64,000 bases of DNA from Erysipelotrichaceae bacterium (GCA_022799495.1 JAAWON010000002.1:1-64000); one strand, 5' to 3'. Shown: positions 24,704 through 34,219, counted from the stretch's first letter. Notes: generated by a model from the sequence alone, not told the origin. Program-made: numbers and translations.

Positions 24704-25285
24704 ATGGCACAGGCAAAGGATGAGTTTATTGAATTATTTCAAACCCATATCAAAAGAGAAGGCGCAGATAAGTTATTGGAATATTTGTGTTCATCACAAT
24801 GCGACTTTTTCACGGCTCCGGCAAGTACCCGCTATCATGGTTCTTATCGTGGCGGATTGGTCGAGCATTCTTTGAATGTTTACCACTGTCTGAAAGATTA
24901 CTTGAAACGTGCACGGGTTAAGGAACAATATCATATGGAATACAGTGAGGAAAGCATTGCGATTGCGGCATTGCTTCATGATATTTGTAAGATTAACTGT
25001 TATAAAATCGGTGTTCGCAACAAGAAAATTGACGGTGCTTGGCAACAGGTGGAAGTATTTGAGTATCAGGATGAGTTGCCTTATGGTCATGGTGAAAAAA
25101 GCGTTTATATCATTACCGGATTTATGCGTTTAACTCGTGAAGAGGCGTTTGCGATTCGCTATCATATGGGCTTTTCCAATAGTGACAACCCCAATAATAT
25201 CTCCTATACTTTTATGCATTTCCCCCTTGCCTTTGCGCTGAGTACAGCGGATATGGAAGCCACCTATTTCTTGGAGCACGCATAG
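24704..25285 (+). CDS. HD-domain phosphohydrolase-like protein
   Basis: A 193-residue cytoplasmic HD-superfamily protein. The metal-binding residues can be traced: GLVEHSLNVYHCL (first His), ALLHDICKINCY (the HD pair) and later His residues in YGHGEKSV and IRYHMGF. This arrangement resembles the YhaM-type and other small HD hydrolases, but there is no OB-fold domain, so exonuclease activity is not implied. The second ATG is chosen as start because AGGAGG is 1 nt from the first and 7 nt from the second. It is monocistronic, convergent with guaB. Substrate unknown; nucleotides or nucleic acid are typical for the fold. Confidence 0.75.
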   Translation: MAQAKDEFIELFQTHIKREGADKLLEYLCSSQCDFFTAPASTRYHGSYRGGLVEHSLNVYHCLKDYLKRARVKEQYHMEYSEESIAIAALLHDICKINCYKIGVRNKKIDGAWQQVEVFEYQDELPYGHGEKSVYIITGFMRLTREEAFAIRYHMGFSNSDNPNNISYTFMHFPLAFALSTADMEATYFLEHA

Positions 25286-25328
25286 GTATTTCATACATCT
25301 CTTATAGAATGGCGCATGATCATAAAAC

Positions 25329-25366
25329 AAAACGTGTAAGTATTTTTCTACCTTACACGTTTTCTT
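25329..25366. terminator. Bidirectional terminator between the HD gene and guaB
   Basis: AAAACGTGTAAG pairs with CTTACACGTTTT (12 bp) with T-runs on both strands, serving both convergent genes. Confidence 0.85.
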
Positions 25367-25417
25367 ATGCTTTATTTTTATATTTATTATGTATGTACAG
25401 TGTCCTTATGATAGATG

Positions 25418-26932
25418 CTACTTCACCTTGGCGTCCAGCGTTTCATCCTTCACGACAACATCATGCGCACCACCCTCAACGATGCTGGTAGAGGATACCA
25501 AAGTCAATTTGGCATTTTGCTGAAGTTCTTCAATTGTTAAACAGCCACAGTTGCACATAGTATGTTTTACCTTACTTAAGGTTAATTGCACATTGTCTTT
25601 TAAATAGCCGGCATAAGGAACATAAGAGTCCACACCTTCCACAAAGGACAACTTATTCGCACCACCCATATCATAGCGCTGCCAGTTGCGGGCCCGAGCA
25701 CTTCCCTCACCCCAGTACTCTTTCATATAAGTACCATTGATTGTTACTTTTTTGGTTGGTGATTCTTCAAAGCGGGAGAAATAACGTCCCAGCATGACGA
25801 AGTCAGCGCCCATTGCCAAGGCTAAAGTAATGTGATAATCATGCACAATGCCGCCATCGGAACAAATCGGAATATAAACACCGGTTTCCTTGAAATACTC
25901 ATCTCTGGCTTTCGCTACCTCAATGGTTGCGGTTGCCTGTCCACGACCGATGCCTTTTTGTTCACGTGTGATACAGATAGAACCACCGCCAATACCGATC
26001 TTGATAAAATCAGCACCTGCCTCAGCCAAAAAGCGGAACCCTTCGGCATCCACTACATTACCCGCACCGACCTTTACGCTATCTCCATATTTACTGCGAA
26101 TCCATTCCAGCGTCAATTTCTGCCATTCGCTGAATCCTTCACTGGAATCAATACAAAGCACATCGACACCGGCATCCACCAAAGCCGGCACCCGTTCCTC
26201 ATAATCACGGGTATTGATACCTGCCCCAACCAAATAACGTTTGTCTTCATCCAATAATTCATCCGGGTTTTCTTTATGGGAATCATAATCCTTACGGAAT
26301 ACAAAAGCAACTAAGTGCTGATTCTCATCCACAATCGGTAACTGATTCAATTTATGATCCCAGATGAGGTCGTTACATTCACTCAAGCTCATATCCTTTT
26401 TACCGCAAACCATTTTATCAAACGGCGTCATAAACTCAGATACCTTTGTACTTGGATCCATGCGGGAAACACGATAATCTCTACTGGTGATAATACCGAT
26501 CAGTTTACCATTTGGCGTACCATCTTCCGTTACTGCCATCGTGGAGTGTCCGGTTGCCGCACGCAGTTCAATGATTTCCTGTAGAGTCGCATCCGGTTTT
26601 ACATTGGAATCACTGAATACAAAACCTGCCTTTGTGGCCTTTACCCGACGCACCATAGCCGCTTCGTTTTCAATGCTTTGAGAACCGTAAATAAAGGAAA
26701 GTCCGCCTTCTCTTGCGAGCGCACATGCCATACGCTCACCCGATACCGACTGCATAATGGCCGAAACCATCGGGATATGCAAAGATAACGGGCATTCTTC
26801 TTCTCCCTTGCGATATTTCACCAATGGGGTTTTCAACGAAACATTCTGTGGGGTTGCCTGTGCACTGGAATATCCAGGAACCAATAGATATTCACTGAAT
26901 GTGCGTGAGGGTTCATCAAAAATAAATGCCAT
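25418..26932 (-). CDS. guaB: IMP dehydrogenase, trichomonad-like type
   Basis: Converts IMP to XMP with NAD, the committed step to GMP. The (beta/alpha)8 barrel is interrupted by two CBS domains (about residues 100-215; FMTPFDKMV lies in the second). The catalytic cysteine is in [15 protein letters not shown] where most bacteria have GPGSICTTR; the flap Arg-Tyr is in [11 protein letters not shown]. These motifs, the opening [12 protein letters not shown] and the closing [13 protein letters not shown]-like segment closely follow, as I recall it, Tritrichomonas foetus IMPDH. Start: the ORF track's GTG start overlaps the ribosome site; the ATG of MAFIF, 8 nt after AGGAG, is preferred (504 residues). 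Monocistronic with a near-consensus promoter. Confidence 0.94.
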   Translation of the reverse strand: MAFIFDEPSRTFSEYLLVPGYSSAQATPQNVSLKTPLVKYRKGEEECPLSLHIPMVSAIMQSVSGERMACALAREGGLSFIYGSQSIENEAAMVRRVKATKAGFVFSDSNVKPDATLQEIIELRAATGHSTMAVTEDGTPNGKLIGIITSRDYRVSRMDPSTKVSEFMTPFDKMVCGKKDMSLSECNDLIWDHKLNQLPIVDENQHLVAFVFRKDYDSHKENPDELLDEDKRYLVGAGINTRDYEERVPALVDAGVDVLCIDSSEGFSEWQKLTLEWIRSKYGDSVKVGAGNVVDAEGFRFLAEAGADFIKIGIGGGSICITREQKGIGRGQATATIEVAKARDEYFKETGVYIPICSDGGIVHDYHITLALAMGADFVMLGRYFSRFEESPTKKVTINGTYMKEYWGEGSARARNWQRYDMGGANKLSFVEGVDSYVPYAGYLKDNVQLTLSKVKHTMCNCGCLTIEELQQNAKLTLVSSTSIVEGGAHDVVVKDETLDAKVK

Positions 26933-26995
26933 AGTGTTCACTCCTTTTCTTTCTTTTTTCCTTGTTTTTTCACCTAACTAAGAATAGTTTTACAT

Positions 26996-27024
26996 ATTAT
27001 AAGGATTTCATCAGGAAAAATCAA
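26996..27024 (-). promoter_or_regulatory. Promoter of guaB
   Basis: On the minus strand TTGATT (27019-27024) and TATAAT (26996-27001) are 17 bp apart, about 65 bases before the start codon. No purine riboswitch is visible in the short leader. Confidence 0.8.
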
Positions 27025-27087
27025 GGTGAAATGAAAATTTTTTCATCGTAAATTATGTTGCGCTTTAAAACGCTTGAATTGTATACA

Positions 27088-27111
27088 CAAAAAGGCCGCA
27101 AAGCGACCCTC
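27088..27111 (-). terminator. Intrinsic terminator after glgA
   Basis: On the minus strand GGTCGC-TTT-GCGGCC (one wobble) is followed by TTTTTG, just past the glgA stop. Confidence 0.75.
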
Positions 27112-27117
27112 TTTCAG

Positions 27118-28557
27118 TTAAAGATGCAGTTCCTTATATAACAGGCAATACGTATATGCGCTCTTTTCCCAACTGACATCTTGGCTCATCGCGAAACGCA
27201 CCAACGCTTTCCAATCTTGTGGGCGATGATAATATACCTCAATGGCCAAACGCAAAACATCCATCATCTCATTTGAGTTATAATTGGCGAAACTAAAGCC
27301 TGTTCCGGTTTTTTCAAATTCATTATAGGGAATGACCGTATCCTTTAATCCACCGGTCTCGCGCACCAACGGCAACGTGCCATAACGCATACTGATTAAC
27401 TGTGATAAGCCACAGGGCTCAAACAAACTTGGCATAAAGAACAGATCACATGCCGCATAGATGCGGTGTGCCAGCGCTTCATTGTATCCGCAATAGAATG
27501 CGATTTTGCCACGATTCCCATCTTGAAGCTGTCCCATCTTTTCTTCGATAGCACTTTCACCTGAGCCCAGCACTACCAACTGAATCGGCAATGCACACAG
27601 TGCATCCAACTGTTCCAACAAGAGGTAGAATCCCTTCTGCCATGTCAAACGCGATACGACCCCCACTAACAACACGTCTTCATCCTCATGTAAGCCCATT
27701 TCCTTTTGCAGGGCAAGCTTATTTTGTTTCTTCGCCTTTGCGACATTCACACGATTGTAATGGTAAGGAATTTCCGGATCCTGTTTCGGATTCCAGTATT
27801 CCACATCAATACCATTCACAATTCCCCACAGGTCATTGCGTCGCATATTCAATACCATTTCTAGGTGTTCACCAAACTGCGGTGTCAATATTTCCTGTGA
27901 GTAAGTCGGAGATACGGTTGTGACTTTATCCGCATAAAGGATACCGGATTTCATAAAACTAATGCCGCCATCATAGCGTACATTACCGTTGTCAAACAAA
28001 CGATAATCTAGTCCCAAACAACTATCCAGCATTTCTACGCCAAAATTACCTTGAAACGCCAAATTGTGAATCGTATATACATGCTTAATACTGCGGTAGC
28101 GCTCATCAAAACCATGCGCTTCCTTACATAATACGGGAATCATGCCGGTGTGCCAATCATGGGAGTGCATGATCTGCGGCCAATAATCCAACTGATTCAA
28201 CAGTTCGATCACCGCCTTTTGGAAATAGGCAAAACGTTCACCGTCATCCATATAACCATATAATGCATCCCGCTCAAAATAACCTTGATGCTCAATAAAA
28301 TAATATTTAACATCTTTTACCATTTGGGAATAGACGATCACCGGCACCTCATGATAATTGATGTTCACATGATAGGATGCTTCATGGGTAAAATCCTCAT
28401 GATATTTCTGGGCAATCTTCAAATACAAAGGCAGCACCACTCGCACTTCATGTCCTTTTTTGGTGAGTTCAAAAGGAAGGGAACCGATTACATCTGCCAA
28501 TCCGCCGCTTTTAATGAAGGGCAACCCTTCCGAAGCGACCATTAAGATCCGTGCCAT
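27118..28557 (-). CDS. glgA: Glycogen synthase (ADP-glucose), GT5
   Basis: Elongates alpha-1,4-glucan from ADP-glucose. The N-terminal KSGGLADVIGSLP (about residues 15-27) binds the nucleotide sugar; HSHDWHTGMIPV and TIHNLAFQG are typical of GT5; the C-terminal Rossmann domain has GVVSRLTWQKGF and PSLFEPCGLSQLISMRYGTLPLVRETGGL, containing the catalytic Glu. 479 residues is normal. Its ATG overlaps the glgD stop (TAATG), so translation is coupled. Third gene of glgC-glgD-glgA; no branching enzyme or phosphorylase gene is in the window. Confidence 0.96.
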   Translation of the reverse strand: MARILMVASEGLPFIKSGGLADVIGSLPFELTKKGHEVRVVLPLYLKIAQKYHEDFTHEASYHVNINYHEVPVIVYSQMVKDVKYYFIEHQGYFERDALYGYMDDGERFAYFQKAVIELLNQLDYWPQIMHSHDWHTGMIPVLCKEAHGFDERYRSIKHVYTIHNLAFQGNFGVEMLDSCLGLDYRLFDNGNVRYDGGISFMKSGILYADKVTTVSPTYSQEILTPQFGEHLEMVLNMRRNDLWGIVNGIDVEYWNPKQDPEIPYHYNRVNVAKAKKQNKLALQKEMGLHEDEDVLLVGVVSRLTWQKGFYLLLEQLDALCALPIQLVVLGSGESAIEEKMGQLQDGNRGKIAFYCGYNEALAHRIYAACDLFFMPSLFEPCGLSQLISMRYGTLPLVRETGGLKDTVIPYNEFEKTGTGFSFANYNSNEMMDVLRLAIEVYYHRPQDWKALVRFAMSQDVSWEKSAYTYCLLYKELHL

Positions 28558-29681
28558 TAGATTTTATCGTCCCGCTTTACATACAAAGGATTTCCAAGCT
28601 CACCAACCAAATCCTTCTTTCTGAAAATATGTGCATTTTTATCCACCACAACATTTTCCAAGCGCACATTCTCGCCGATGGTAACACCGGGAAGAATGAC
28701 ACAGTTTTTCACCACCGCACCCTTTTTCAATGTTGTACCACGGCCGATAACGCAATTCTCAACGCTGCCTTCAATTGTACAGCCATTGGATACAAAACTA
28801 TTTTGCACATGGCTGGTTGGATAATACTGAGTTGGACAAGAATCATTGGTTCTTGTATAAATCAGCCAATCCTCATCAAATAAGTCCATTGCCTTATCCA
28901 TATCCAATAAGCTCATGTTTGCTTCAAAGTAGCTCTTGAAATCATTGATGCAGGCAAAATAACCGCGATGGCTTACGCCACGGATATCTAGTTCACTGCA
29001 CATATCGTTTACGATATCACGGAACCAATATAGAGAACTTGTATTCGCTGCTTTTACCACCAATTGAATAAATAAGTCCTTTGATAATACATAGGTCTCC
29101 AATGAGATATTGCGGCTCTTGTAAATACCGCGATTCTTCTCAATGGACAAAACGCCTTTTTGTTTATTCAGATTCAATACATCACAGTCAATATATGCCT
29201 CTTTGGCATTGTCTACGCTTTGATATAACATCGTAATGTCGGCGCCGCTTTCCATATGGCGTTCTAACAGATCCGCAAAATCCATGCGATAGACCATATG
29301 GGAGGGTACCAAGATTACGTAGGGATAATTGACTTCCTCAATCGCCCGCATATTATACATATAACAAGCGATATCATGATTATAAAAATCCGATTCCACA
29401 TCGCTGTTGGCTGGCAGGATGTGCATCTTGCCACGCTTAGAATTGATATTATAATGGCGACCGGTGCCTAAGTGTTCAACGAGTGAACGTGGCTTATCCT
29501 TGATATGAACCTGAATATGATTGACCCCGCTATTGCTTAAATTAGAAATTGGAAAATCAATCAAACGATAACGGCCCAGAAATGAAATCGCTCCGGCCGG
29601 ACGATACTCCTGTAATCCTTTGATCCTAACACTCATTCCCTCAAAATTGACAATTCCAAACGCATTACACATTTCAATCAC
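28557..29681 (-). CDS. glgD: Glucose-1-phosphate adenylyltransferase subunit GlgD
   Basis: The regulatory, catalytically weak partner of GlgC found in Firmicutes. It has the nucleotidyltransferase-like N-terminal domain, but the pyrophosphorylase loop GGxGTRL of GlgC is replaced by [26 protein letters not shown] without the glycine-rich triphosphate motif, the normal state for GlgD. A left-handed beta-helix follows (hexapeptide stretch around [24 protein letters not shown]). 374 residues fits. It overlaps the end of glgC by 8 bases and leads into glgA by TAATG. Confidence 0.93.
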   Translation of the reverse strand: MIEMCNAFGIVNFEGMSVRIKGLQEYRPAGAISFLGRYRLIDFPISNLSNSGVNHIQVHIKDKPRSLVEHLGTGRHYNINSKRGKMHILPANSDVESDFYNHDIACYMYNMRAIEEVNYPYVILVPSHMVYRMDFADLLERHMESGADITMLYQSVDNAKEAYIDCDVLNLNKQKGVLSIEKNRGIYKSRNISLETYVLSKDLFIQLVVKAANTSSLYWFRDIVNDMCSELDIRGVSHRGYFACINDFKSYFEANMSLLDMDKAMDLFDEDWLIYTRTNDSCPTQYYPTSHVQNSFVSNGCTIEGSVENCVIGRGTTLKKGAVVKNCVILPGVTIGENVRLENVVVDKNAHIFRKKDLVGELGNPLYVKRDDKI

Positions 29682-30810
29682 ACCTCACTCGCTTCGAGAT
29701 CAACTCGATATGTTCACTGTTGGGGTTACCGACAACGGCTCCCGCATCTACCTTTACGCCTTGGGCAATAATCGCTCGATGGATCACTGCGCCTTCGCCG
29801 ATCTCTACATTTGGCATCAACACCGCATCTTCCACATGGGCATCCTTGGCGACTTTCACACTGGTAAACAGAACCGAATTTTTAACCTTGCCATCCACCA
29901 CACACCCTTGATTGATATAGGAATTGTCTACCTCCGCATGTTTACCGATATATTGTGGTACCGTCGCAACATCTTCGGTATAGATCTTCCAAGTCGGATC
30001 ATTGAGATCCAACTCATTGTCTTTGCTTAACAGATCCATATTTGCTTCCCACAGCGAATCAATTGTTCCAACATCTTTCCAATAGCCTTTGAACTGATAA
30101 GCAAACAAGCGTTTGCCTTCATTTAACAGTGCAGGAATGATGTCCTTGCCGAAATCATGATTGGAATTTGGATCCTCCATATCCGCCACCAATTTCTTGC
30201 GCAACAGTTTCCAATCAAAGATATAAATACCCATGGACGCCAAATTGCTTTTTGGATGTTCCGGTTTTTCTTCAAATTCCACAATGCGTCCTTCCTCATC
30301 CGTGTTCATGATACCGAAACGACTCGCTTCCTTGATCGGAACCGGCAAAACCGCAATCGTCGCATCCGCATCATTTTGGCGATGGAAAGATAACATCTTC
30401 GCATAATCCATCTTATAAATGTGATCACCGGATAACACCAGCACATATTCCGGCGAATGACTGTCGATAAAATCAATATTCTGGGAAATCGCATCCGCAG
30501 TACCACGATATACATCGAAAGCCGCACCGTCTTTTTCCCGAGGAGGCAACACATAAACCCCGCTATCACGCGCATCCAAGCCCCATCGTGAACCTGCCGC
30601 CGCATAAGAGTTTAACAGCACGCTTTCATACTGTGTCAACACACCAACCACATTGATATTGGAATTGGCACAGTTACTGAGGGGGAAATCAATGATGCGA
30701 TATTTCCCTCCATAGTAAACTGCCGGTTTGGCGATTTTCTTTGTGAGCGCCTCCAAACGAGTACCGCGCCCTCCGGCCAAAATCATAGCCAACATATTAT
30801 TCTGTCTCAT
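29674..30810 (-). CDS. glgC: Glucose-1-phosphate adenylyltransferase (ADP-glucose pyrophosphorylase)
   Basis: Forms ADP-glucose from ATP and glucose-1-phosphate, committing carbon to glycogen. Catalytic signatures: [20 protein letters not shown] (residues 12-31), the [14 protein letters not shown] segment, [11 protein letters not shown] (metal Asp) and [11 protein letters not shown]; the C-terminal beta-helix carries the usual allosteric region. 378 residues is typical. AAAGGAGG precedes the ATG. First gene of glgCDA. Its promoter is not obvious in the 190 bases upstream. Confidence 0.96.
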   Translation of the reverse strand: MRQNNMLAMILAGGRGTRLEALTKKIAKPAVYYGGKYRIIDFPLSNCANSNINVVGVLTQYESVLLNSYAAAGSRWGLDARDSGVYVLPPREKDGAAFDVYRGTADAISQNIDFIDSHSPEYVLVLSGDHIYKMDYAKMLSFHRQNDADATIAVLPVPIKEASRFGIMNTDEEGRIVEFEEKPEHPKSNLASMGIYIFDWKLLRKKLVADMEDPNSNHDFGKDIIPALLNEGKRLFAYQFKGYWKDVGTIDSLWEANMDLLSKDNELDLNDPTWKIYTEDVATVPQYIGKHAEVDNSYINQGCVVDGKVKNSVLFTSVKVAKDAHVEDAVLMPNVEIGEGAVIHRAIIAQGVKVDAGAVVGNPNSEHIELISKRVRCD

Positions 30811-30999
30811 TTTAAATCCTCCTTTCGCTTCTTCCCTTCAGCGTTTCGCTGAATGATCTTACATTTCATTGGTTTGATACGTATTCCCAACCATTTGCAT
30901 TGATGTAGTTATAAATGCATGGCAGACACACGCATACCATTTTACCATATCCCTACTCAAAACCTGTGTTTATTCCATCGACATTTTTTTCATTCTACG

Positions 31000-31977
31000 C
31001 TATCCATCATCATCCTTCAAGACTGCTTGTGCGGCGGTTACGATTGCCATTTGATAGATCTCCTCCTCGCTCGCACCTCTGCTCAAATCGTTTAAGGGCT
31101 TACGCAAGCCCTGTAAAATCGGACCGACTGCCTCAAAACCACCTAAACGCGCCATCAACTTATAACCGATGTTACCGGCATCCAAAGAAGGGAAAATCAA
31201 TGTATTTGCCGATCCGGCAACACGTGAATGCGCCGCTTTCATCAAAGCCACTTCTTGAACCAAGGCAGCATCCAACTGTAATTCACCATCCACCTCATAC
31301 GTAAGCGGTAATCGTTTCAAACGTTTCACTGCCTCGCGCACCTTTTCAACACTGGGGCCACTGCCACTTCCCAGTGTACTGTAAGATAATAATCCTACAC
31401 GTGGTGTCATCCCAAACATTTGCGCAGTTTTAGCACACTGTATGGTGATTTCTACCAACTGTGCCGCATCAGGTTCTATGTTCAAGGAACAATCTCCCAA
31501 GATAAAGCGCCGCTCGCCTTGCTTCATCAGGAAACAACTGGATACAATATCACAGTTTTCCTTTGGCTTGATCAACTGTAACGCCGCACGCAGCGTTTCC
31601 CGTGTGGTAATCGTTGCCCCGCCAAGCAAACCATCGACATCGCCCATTACCAAACACATGGTCGCGAAATACTGAGGCTGTCTCAACTGATCACAGCACT
31701 CCAATGCACTCAGTTTCCCTTTGCGCAACTCTACCATGCGCAGAATCATTTCATCCATGCGCGGATATGTACTCGGATCCATAATCGGAATGTCGGCGAT
31801 ATCTATATGATATTCCGCAGCCTGCCGACTTATGTCCAAACGTGATCCATTCAACACCGGTTGAATCAATCCTTCTTTTGCCAAACGTACAGCACAGCGC
31901 ATCACCCGCGGATCCCATCCCTCGGTAAATAGGATTTTAAGATTTTTACCCGCAATCCTACATTTTAAATCATCCAT
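31000..31977 (-). CDS. pta: Phosphate acetyltransferase, second tandem paralogue
   Basis: Interconverts acetyl-CoA and acetyl phosphate, or a related acyl pair. The start at MDDLKCRIAGK (325 residues) is preferred: AGAAGGGA precedes it and the ORF's 82-residue extension is leader RNA containing a -10 box. Family motifs: FTEGWDPRVMRCAVRL, DGLLGGATITTRETLRAALQLI, SSCFLMKQGERRFILGDCSLNIEP, LLSYSTLGSG and ANTLIFPSLDAGNIGYKLMARLGG. It is more divergent from standard Pta than its upstream neighbour (for example LNGSRLD, ANTLIFPSL). The pair may differ in acyl preference or expression. Own promoter(s) and a CRE-like site lie ahead of it. Confidence 0.88.
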   Translation of the reverse strand: MDDLKCRIAGKNLKILFTEGWDPRVMRCAVRLAKEGLIQPVLNGSRLDISRQAAEYHIDIADIPIMDPSTYPRMDEMILRMVELRKGKLSALECCDQLRQPQYFATMCLVMGDVDGLLGGATITTRETLRAALQLIKPKENCDIVSSCFLMKQGERRFILGDCSLNIEPDAAQLVEITIQCAKTAQMFGMTPRVGLLSYSTLGSGSGPSVEKVREAVKRLKRLPLTYEVDGELQLDAALVQEVALMKAAHSRVAGSANTLIFPSLDAGNIGYKLMARLGGFEAVGPILQGLRKPLNDLSRGASEEEIYQMAIVTAAQAVLKDDDG

Positions 31978-31992
31978 GGAGTTCCCTTCTTC

Positions 31993-32006
31993 TGTAAACG
32001 CTTTCT
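31993..32006 (-). promoter_or_regulatory. CRE-like site in the leader of the second pta gene
   Basis: On the minus strand AGAAAGCGTTTACA matches the core of a catabolite-responsive element (TGAAAGCGTTTTCA) at 12 of 14 positions. It lies between the nearer -10 box and the start codon, a position where CcpA would act as a roadblock. Confidence 0.5.
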
Positions 32007-32016
32007 TATTATTTAT

Positions 32017-32022
32017 ATTATA
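32017..32022 (-). promoter_or_regulatory. Possible second (proximal) -10 box for the downstream pta gene
   Basis: On the minus strand GATATAATAT contains TATAAT about 40 bases before the start codon. The -35 region is poor, so its use is uncertain. Confidence 0.4.
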
Positions 32023-32248
32023 TCTTATTTCAAACAGAAAAGAAAGGCCTTTCCAAAGAATAATCCATGCTTTTTTAAAGGAAGGAAAATTCATCGAAAA
32101 GGGAGGTGAATTTAATTGGAAAGAAAGGGATTTTGGGTGATGTAGAAGTGAGATTTCGATTGGCAAAAAGAGGATGGGATAGTAGAATTGCGTGCGAACA
32201 AGCCAAAACGATCTGATCGACACCTGCTTGGATGGACAAGATACCTTA

Positions 32249-32277
32249 TTTATATTTTTTCTTTATTTCGATATCAA
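32249..32277 (-). promoter_or_regulatory. Distal promoter of the second pta gene
   Basis: On the minus strand TTGATA (32272-32277) and TATAAA (32249-32254) are 17 bp apart. It would give a leader of roughly 265 nt. The leader is pyrimidine-rich and I see no named riboswitch in it. Confidence 0.6.
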
Positions 32278-32340
32278 CCCAACGTAAATATCCATTCAGC
32301 CCTCTTTGCCTCATCTCATCCCACTACTACATATGCATAT

Positions 32341-32367
32341 AAAAACTCTGAGTGTATAACCCAGAGT
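32341..32367 (-). terminator. Intrinsic terminator after the first pta gene
   Basis: On the minus strand ACTCTG and CAGAGT pair around an 11-nt loop, followed by TTTTTA. It separates the two pta genes into different transcripts. Confidence 0.65.
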
Positions 32368-32376
32368 CCTTTTATC

Positions 32377-33348
32377 TTAAATATCCATGCCTTTCTGTGC
32401 CGCAGTCACAATTGCCATCTTGAATACTTCTTCCTCATTACATCCACGGGAAAGATCATTGATTGGTGCGTTTAATCCTTGCAGAATCGGACCGATTGCC
32501 TCATATCCACCCAAACGCGCCGCAATTTTATAACCGATGTTTCCGGCATCTATATTAGGGAAGATGAATGTATTCACATGACCGGCAACCGCAGAATCAG
32601 GAGCTTTTAATTTCGCAACTTCATCGGATACACAGCAGTCAAACTGCATCTCACCATCCACCTCAAAATCCAGTGGCATGCGTTTCAAGCGCTCACTTGC
32701 CTCCTGAACCTTCGCAACACTTTCTCCCTTTGCGGAACCATATGTTGAATAAGACAATAGACCAATGCGCGGTTCAATCCCGAATTGACGAACCGTGCGC
32801 GCCGTTTGTAGCGTAATCTCTACCAATTCATCCGTATTGGGATTGATATTGATGGAACAATCCCCCATTACCAACTGTTCTTCTTCCTTTAACAAAATAA
32901 AGCAGCTGGATACCAAGGAATTACCCGGACGTGCCTTGACCAATTGTAATGCCGGACGCACCGTATCCGCCGTAGAATACGTCGCACCACCAAGCAAACC
33001 ATCCGCATAACCCATCTGAACCAGCATGGTTCCAAAATAGTTGGTCTGCAATAACAACTGATGACAAGTCTCTGCGTCCATTTTACCTTTGCGCAGTTCC
33101 ACCATCTTCGTCACCATCTCCTCCATGCCCTGATATTCCATGGGATCGACAATTTCCATTCCCTCTACGCTGACACCGCTTGCCTTGGCACACGCAACGA
33201 TCTCAAAGCGATTGCCCAACAATACCGGTACGATGATGTTCTCCTGATAGAGCCGCACCGCCGCTTTTAAAACGCGGGGATCCGATCCTTCCGTAAATAC
33301 AATCCGGATGTCCTTTCCTTTTATTTTATTGATGAGTTCGTTAATCAT
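32377..33348 (-). CDS. pta: Phosphate acetyltransferase
   Basis: The acetyl-CoA to acetyl phosphate step of the Pta-AckA overflow pathway. The 323-residue catalytic-domain-only form carries FTEGSDPRVLKAAVRL, YADGLLGGATYSTADTVRPALQLVK, SSCFILLKEEEQLVMGDCSININP, LLSYSTYGSAKG and VNTFIFPNIDAGNIGYKIAARLGGYEAIGPILQG, all as in canonical bacterial Pta. It is followed by a terminator and then a paralogue in the same orientation. No ackA is in the window. Confidence 0.95.
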   Translation of the reverse strand: MINELINKIKGKDIRIVFTEGSDPRVLKAAVRLYQENIIVPVLLGNRFEIVACAKASGVSVEGMEIVDPMEYQGMEEMVTKMVELRKGKMDAETCHQLLLQTNYFGTMLVQMGYADGLLGGATYSTADTVRPALQLVKARPGNSLVSSCFILLKEEEQLVMGDCSININPNTDELVEITLQTARTVRQFGIEPRIGLLSYSTYGSAKGESVAKVQEASERLKRMPLDFEVDGEMQFDCCVSDEVAKLKAPDSAVAGHVNTFIFPNIDAGNIGYKIAARLGGYEAIGPILQGLNAPINDLSRGCNEEEVFKMAIVTAAQKGMDI

Positions 33349-33386
33349 AAGCAGATAGCCTCACTTTCTGTTTTTTTTCCTTAGTT

Positions 33387-33392
33387 ATTATA
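33387..33392 (-). promoter_or_regulatory. Extended -10 of the first pta gene
   Basis: On the minus strand TGTATAAT sits about 40 bases before the start codon; the -35 is weak. Confidence 0.5.
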
Positions 33393-33475
33393 CACCCAAA
33401 CCCATTGGTAAGAAAAGCCATTTTATGAAATCAACCATAGTATTTTCTTTGTTTTTATATTATAATATCCCCGTT

Positions 33476-33574
33476 ACAGAGTAGAAATATGCGCGTCAAG
33501 TACATCCTGAACGGGGAGTTGTCAGTTTGGCGAAAAACATCATTGTTTGCGGTGCATATTTCGCATCCCACTGT
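33476..33574 (+). ncRNA. Tetrahydrofolate (THF) riboswitch aptamer
   Basis: The leader of the folate ECF gene carries the THF aptamer pattern: a closing pair ACAG/CTGT, AGTAG, then an 8-bp stem AAATATGC/GCATATTT that is perfectly complementary, enclosing GCGTCAAGTAC, GAACGGGGAGTTGTC and GCGGT, with CGCATCCCACT after the stem. These match the conserved joining segments of the Eubacterium siraeum THF riboswitch as I remember it. A TATAAT box stands 10 bases upstream. The downstream hairpin that hides the ribosome site is listed separately. Confidence 0.88.
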
Positions 33575-33598
33575 TGCCTATGAAAAGAATTTTCAAGC

Positions 33599-33634
33599 AC
33601 CTTCTTTTTCATACGCGATGATGGAAAAGGAGGT
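33599..33634 (+). promoter_or_regulatory. SD-sequestering hairpin, expression platform of the THF riboswitch
   Basis: ACCTTCTTTTTCAT (33599-33612) can pair along all 14 positions, with two G-U wobbles, with ATGGAAAAGGAGGT (33621-33634), which contains the AAGGAGG ribosome site. This suggests control of translation start rather than termination. An alternative small hairpin TGAAAA-GAA-TTTTCA lies just before it. Confidence 0.7.
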
Positions 33635-33640
33635 CTTTTT

Positions 33641-34219
33641 ATGAACAAAAACTTTGTACACAAACGATTGACTTTTTGGCAGGATTCTCTGCACGAAGTA
33701 AAACAGGTGAAAAGTATTTGTATTGCGGCAATGATGATGGCTTTAAATACATTATTGGGTTATTTCAAAATCATTGTCATTCCCAAATTGCTGACAATTA
33801 GTTTTGCGTCACTGGCGATTGCATCCTGTGCAATGTGCTGTGGTCCGTTACTAAGCGCTGTGATGGCAGGAGCGGCTGATATCATCAAGTATCTGGTTCG
33901 CCCCGATGGTCCCTTCTTCATCGGCTTTACCTTGAATGAGTGTCTTACTGCCATGATTTATGGATGCCTGTTTTATCGACAAACTTCCATTTCACTAAAG
34001 CGCTGTATAGCGGCACGCTTACTTGTGGCAATATTGATCAATTTACTGCTTACGCCGCTTTGGCTCTATATGTTATATGGAGATAGTTTCTGGGCCATGC
34101 TCAGTGTACGGATCACCAAGAATCTGCTTATGTTTCCCATTGATACAGCACTGCTTTATCTTGTACTGAAAACTACAGGCAAAGTTATGGCACAGATGCG
34201 CATTCATAACCATAAGTAG
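33641..34219 (+). CDS. folT: Folate-type ECF transporter substrate-binding (S) component
   Basis: The membrane component that captures a vitamin and docks on the shared EcfT-EcfA module. The 192-residue protein has about six membrane helices (LLGYFKIIVIPKLLTISFASLAIA, then GPLLSAVMAGAADIIKYLV, GPFFIGFTLNECLTAMIYGCLFY and so on) with small-residue packing faces and the short A-x-x-x-A docking stretch (ALNTL region) typical of S components; PxGPFFIGFT is a family hallmark. The THF riboswitch in its leader makes folate (or a reduced folate) the natural substrate. The energising ecfAA'T genes are not in the window. Confidence 0.88.
   Translation: MNKNFVHKRLTFWQDSLHEVKQVKSICIAAMMMALNTLLGYFKIIVIPKLLTISFASLAIASCAMCCGPLLSAVMAGAADIIKYLVRPDGPFFIGFTLNECLTAMIYGCLFYRQTSISLKRCIAARLLVAILINLLLTPLWLYMLYGDSFWAMLSVRITKNLLMFPIDTALLYLVLKTTGKVMAQMRIHNHK

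Noticed and set aside
31978-32223. N-terminal extension of the downstream Pta in the ORF track
   Set aside because: It has a -10 box and CRE-like site within it, no family similarity, and a better ribosome site precedes MDDLK.
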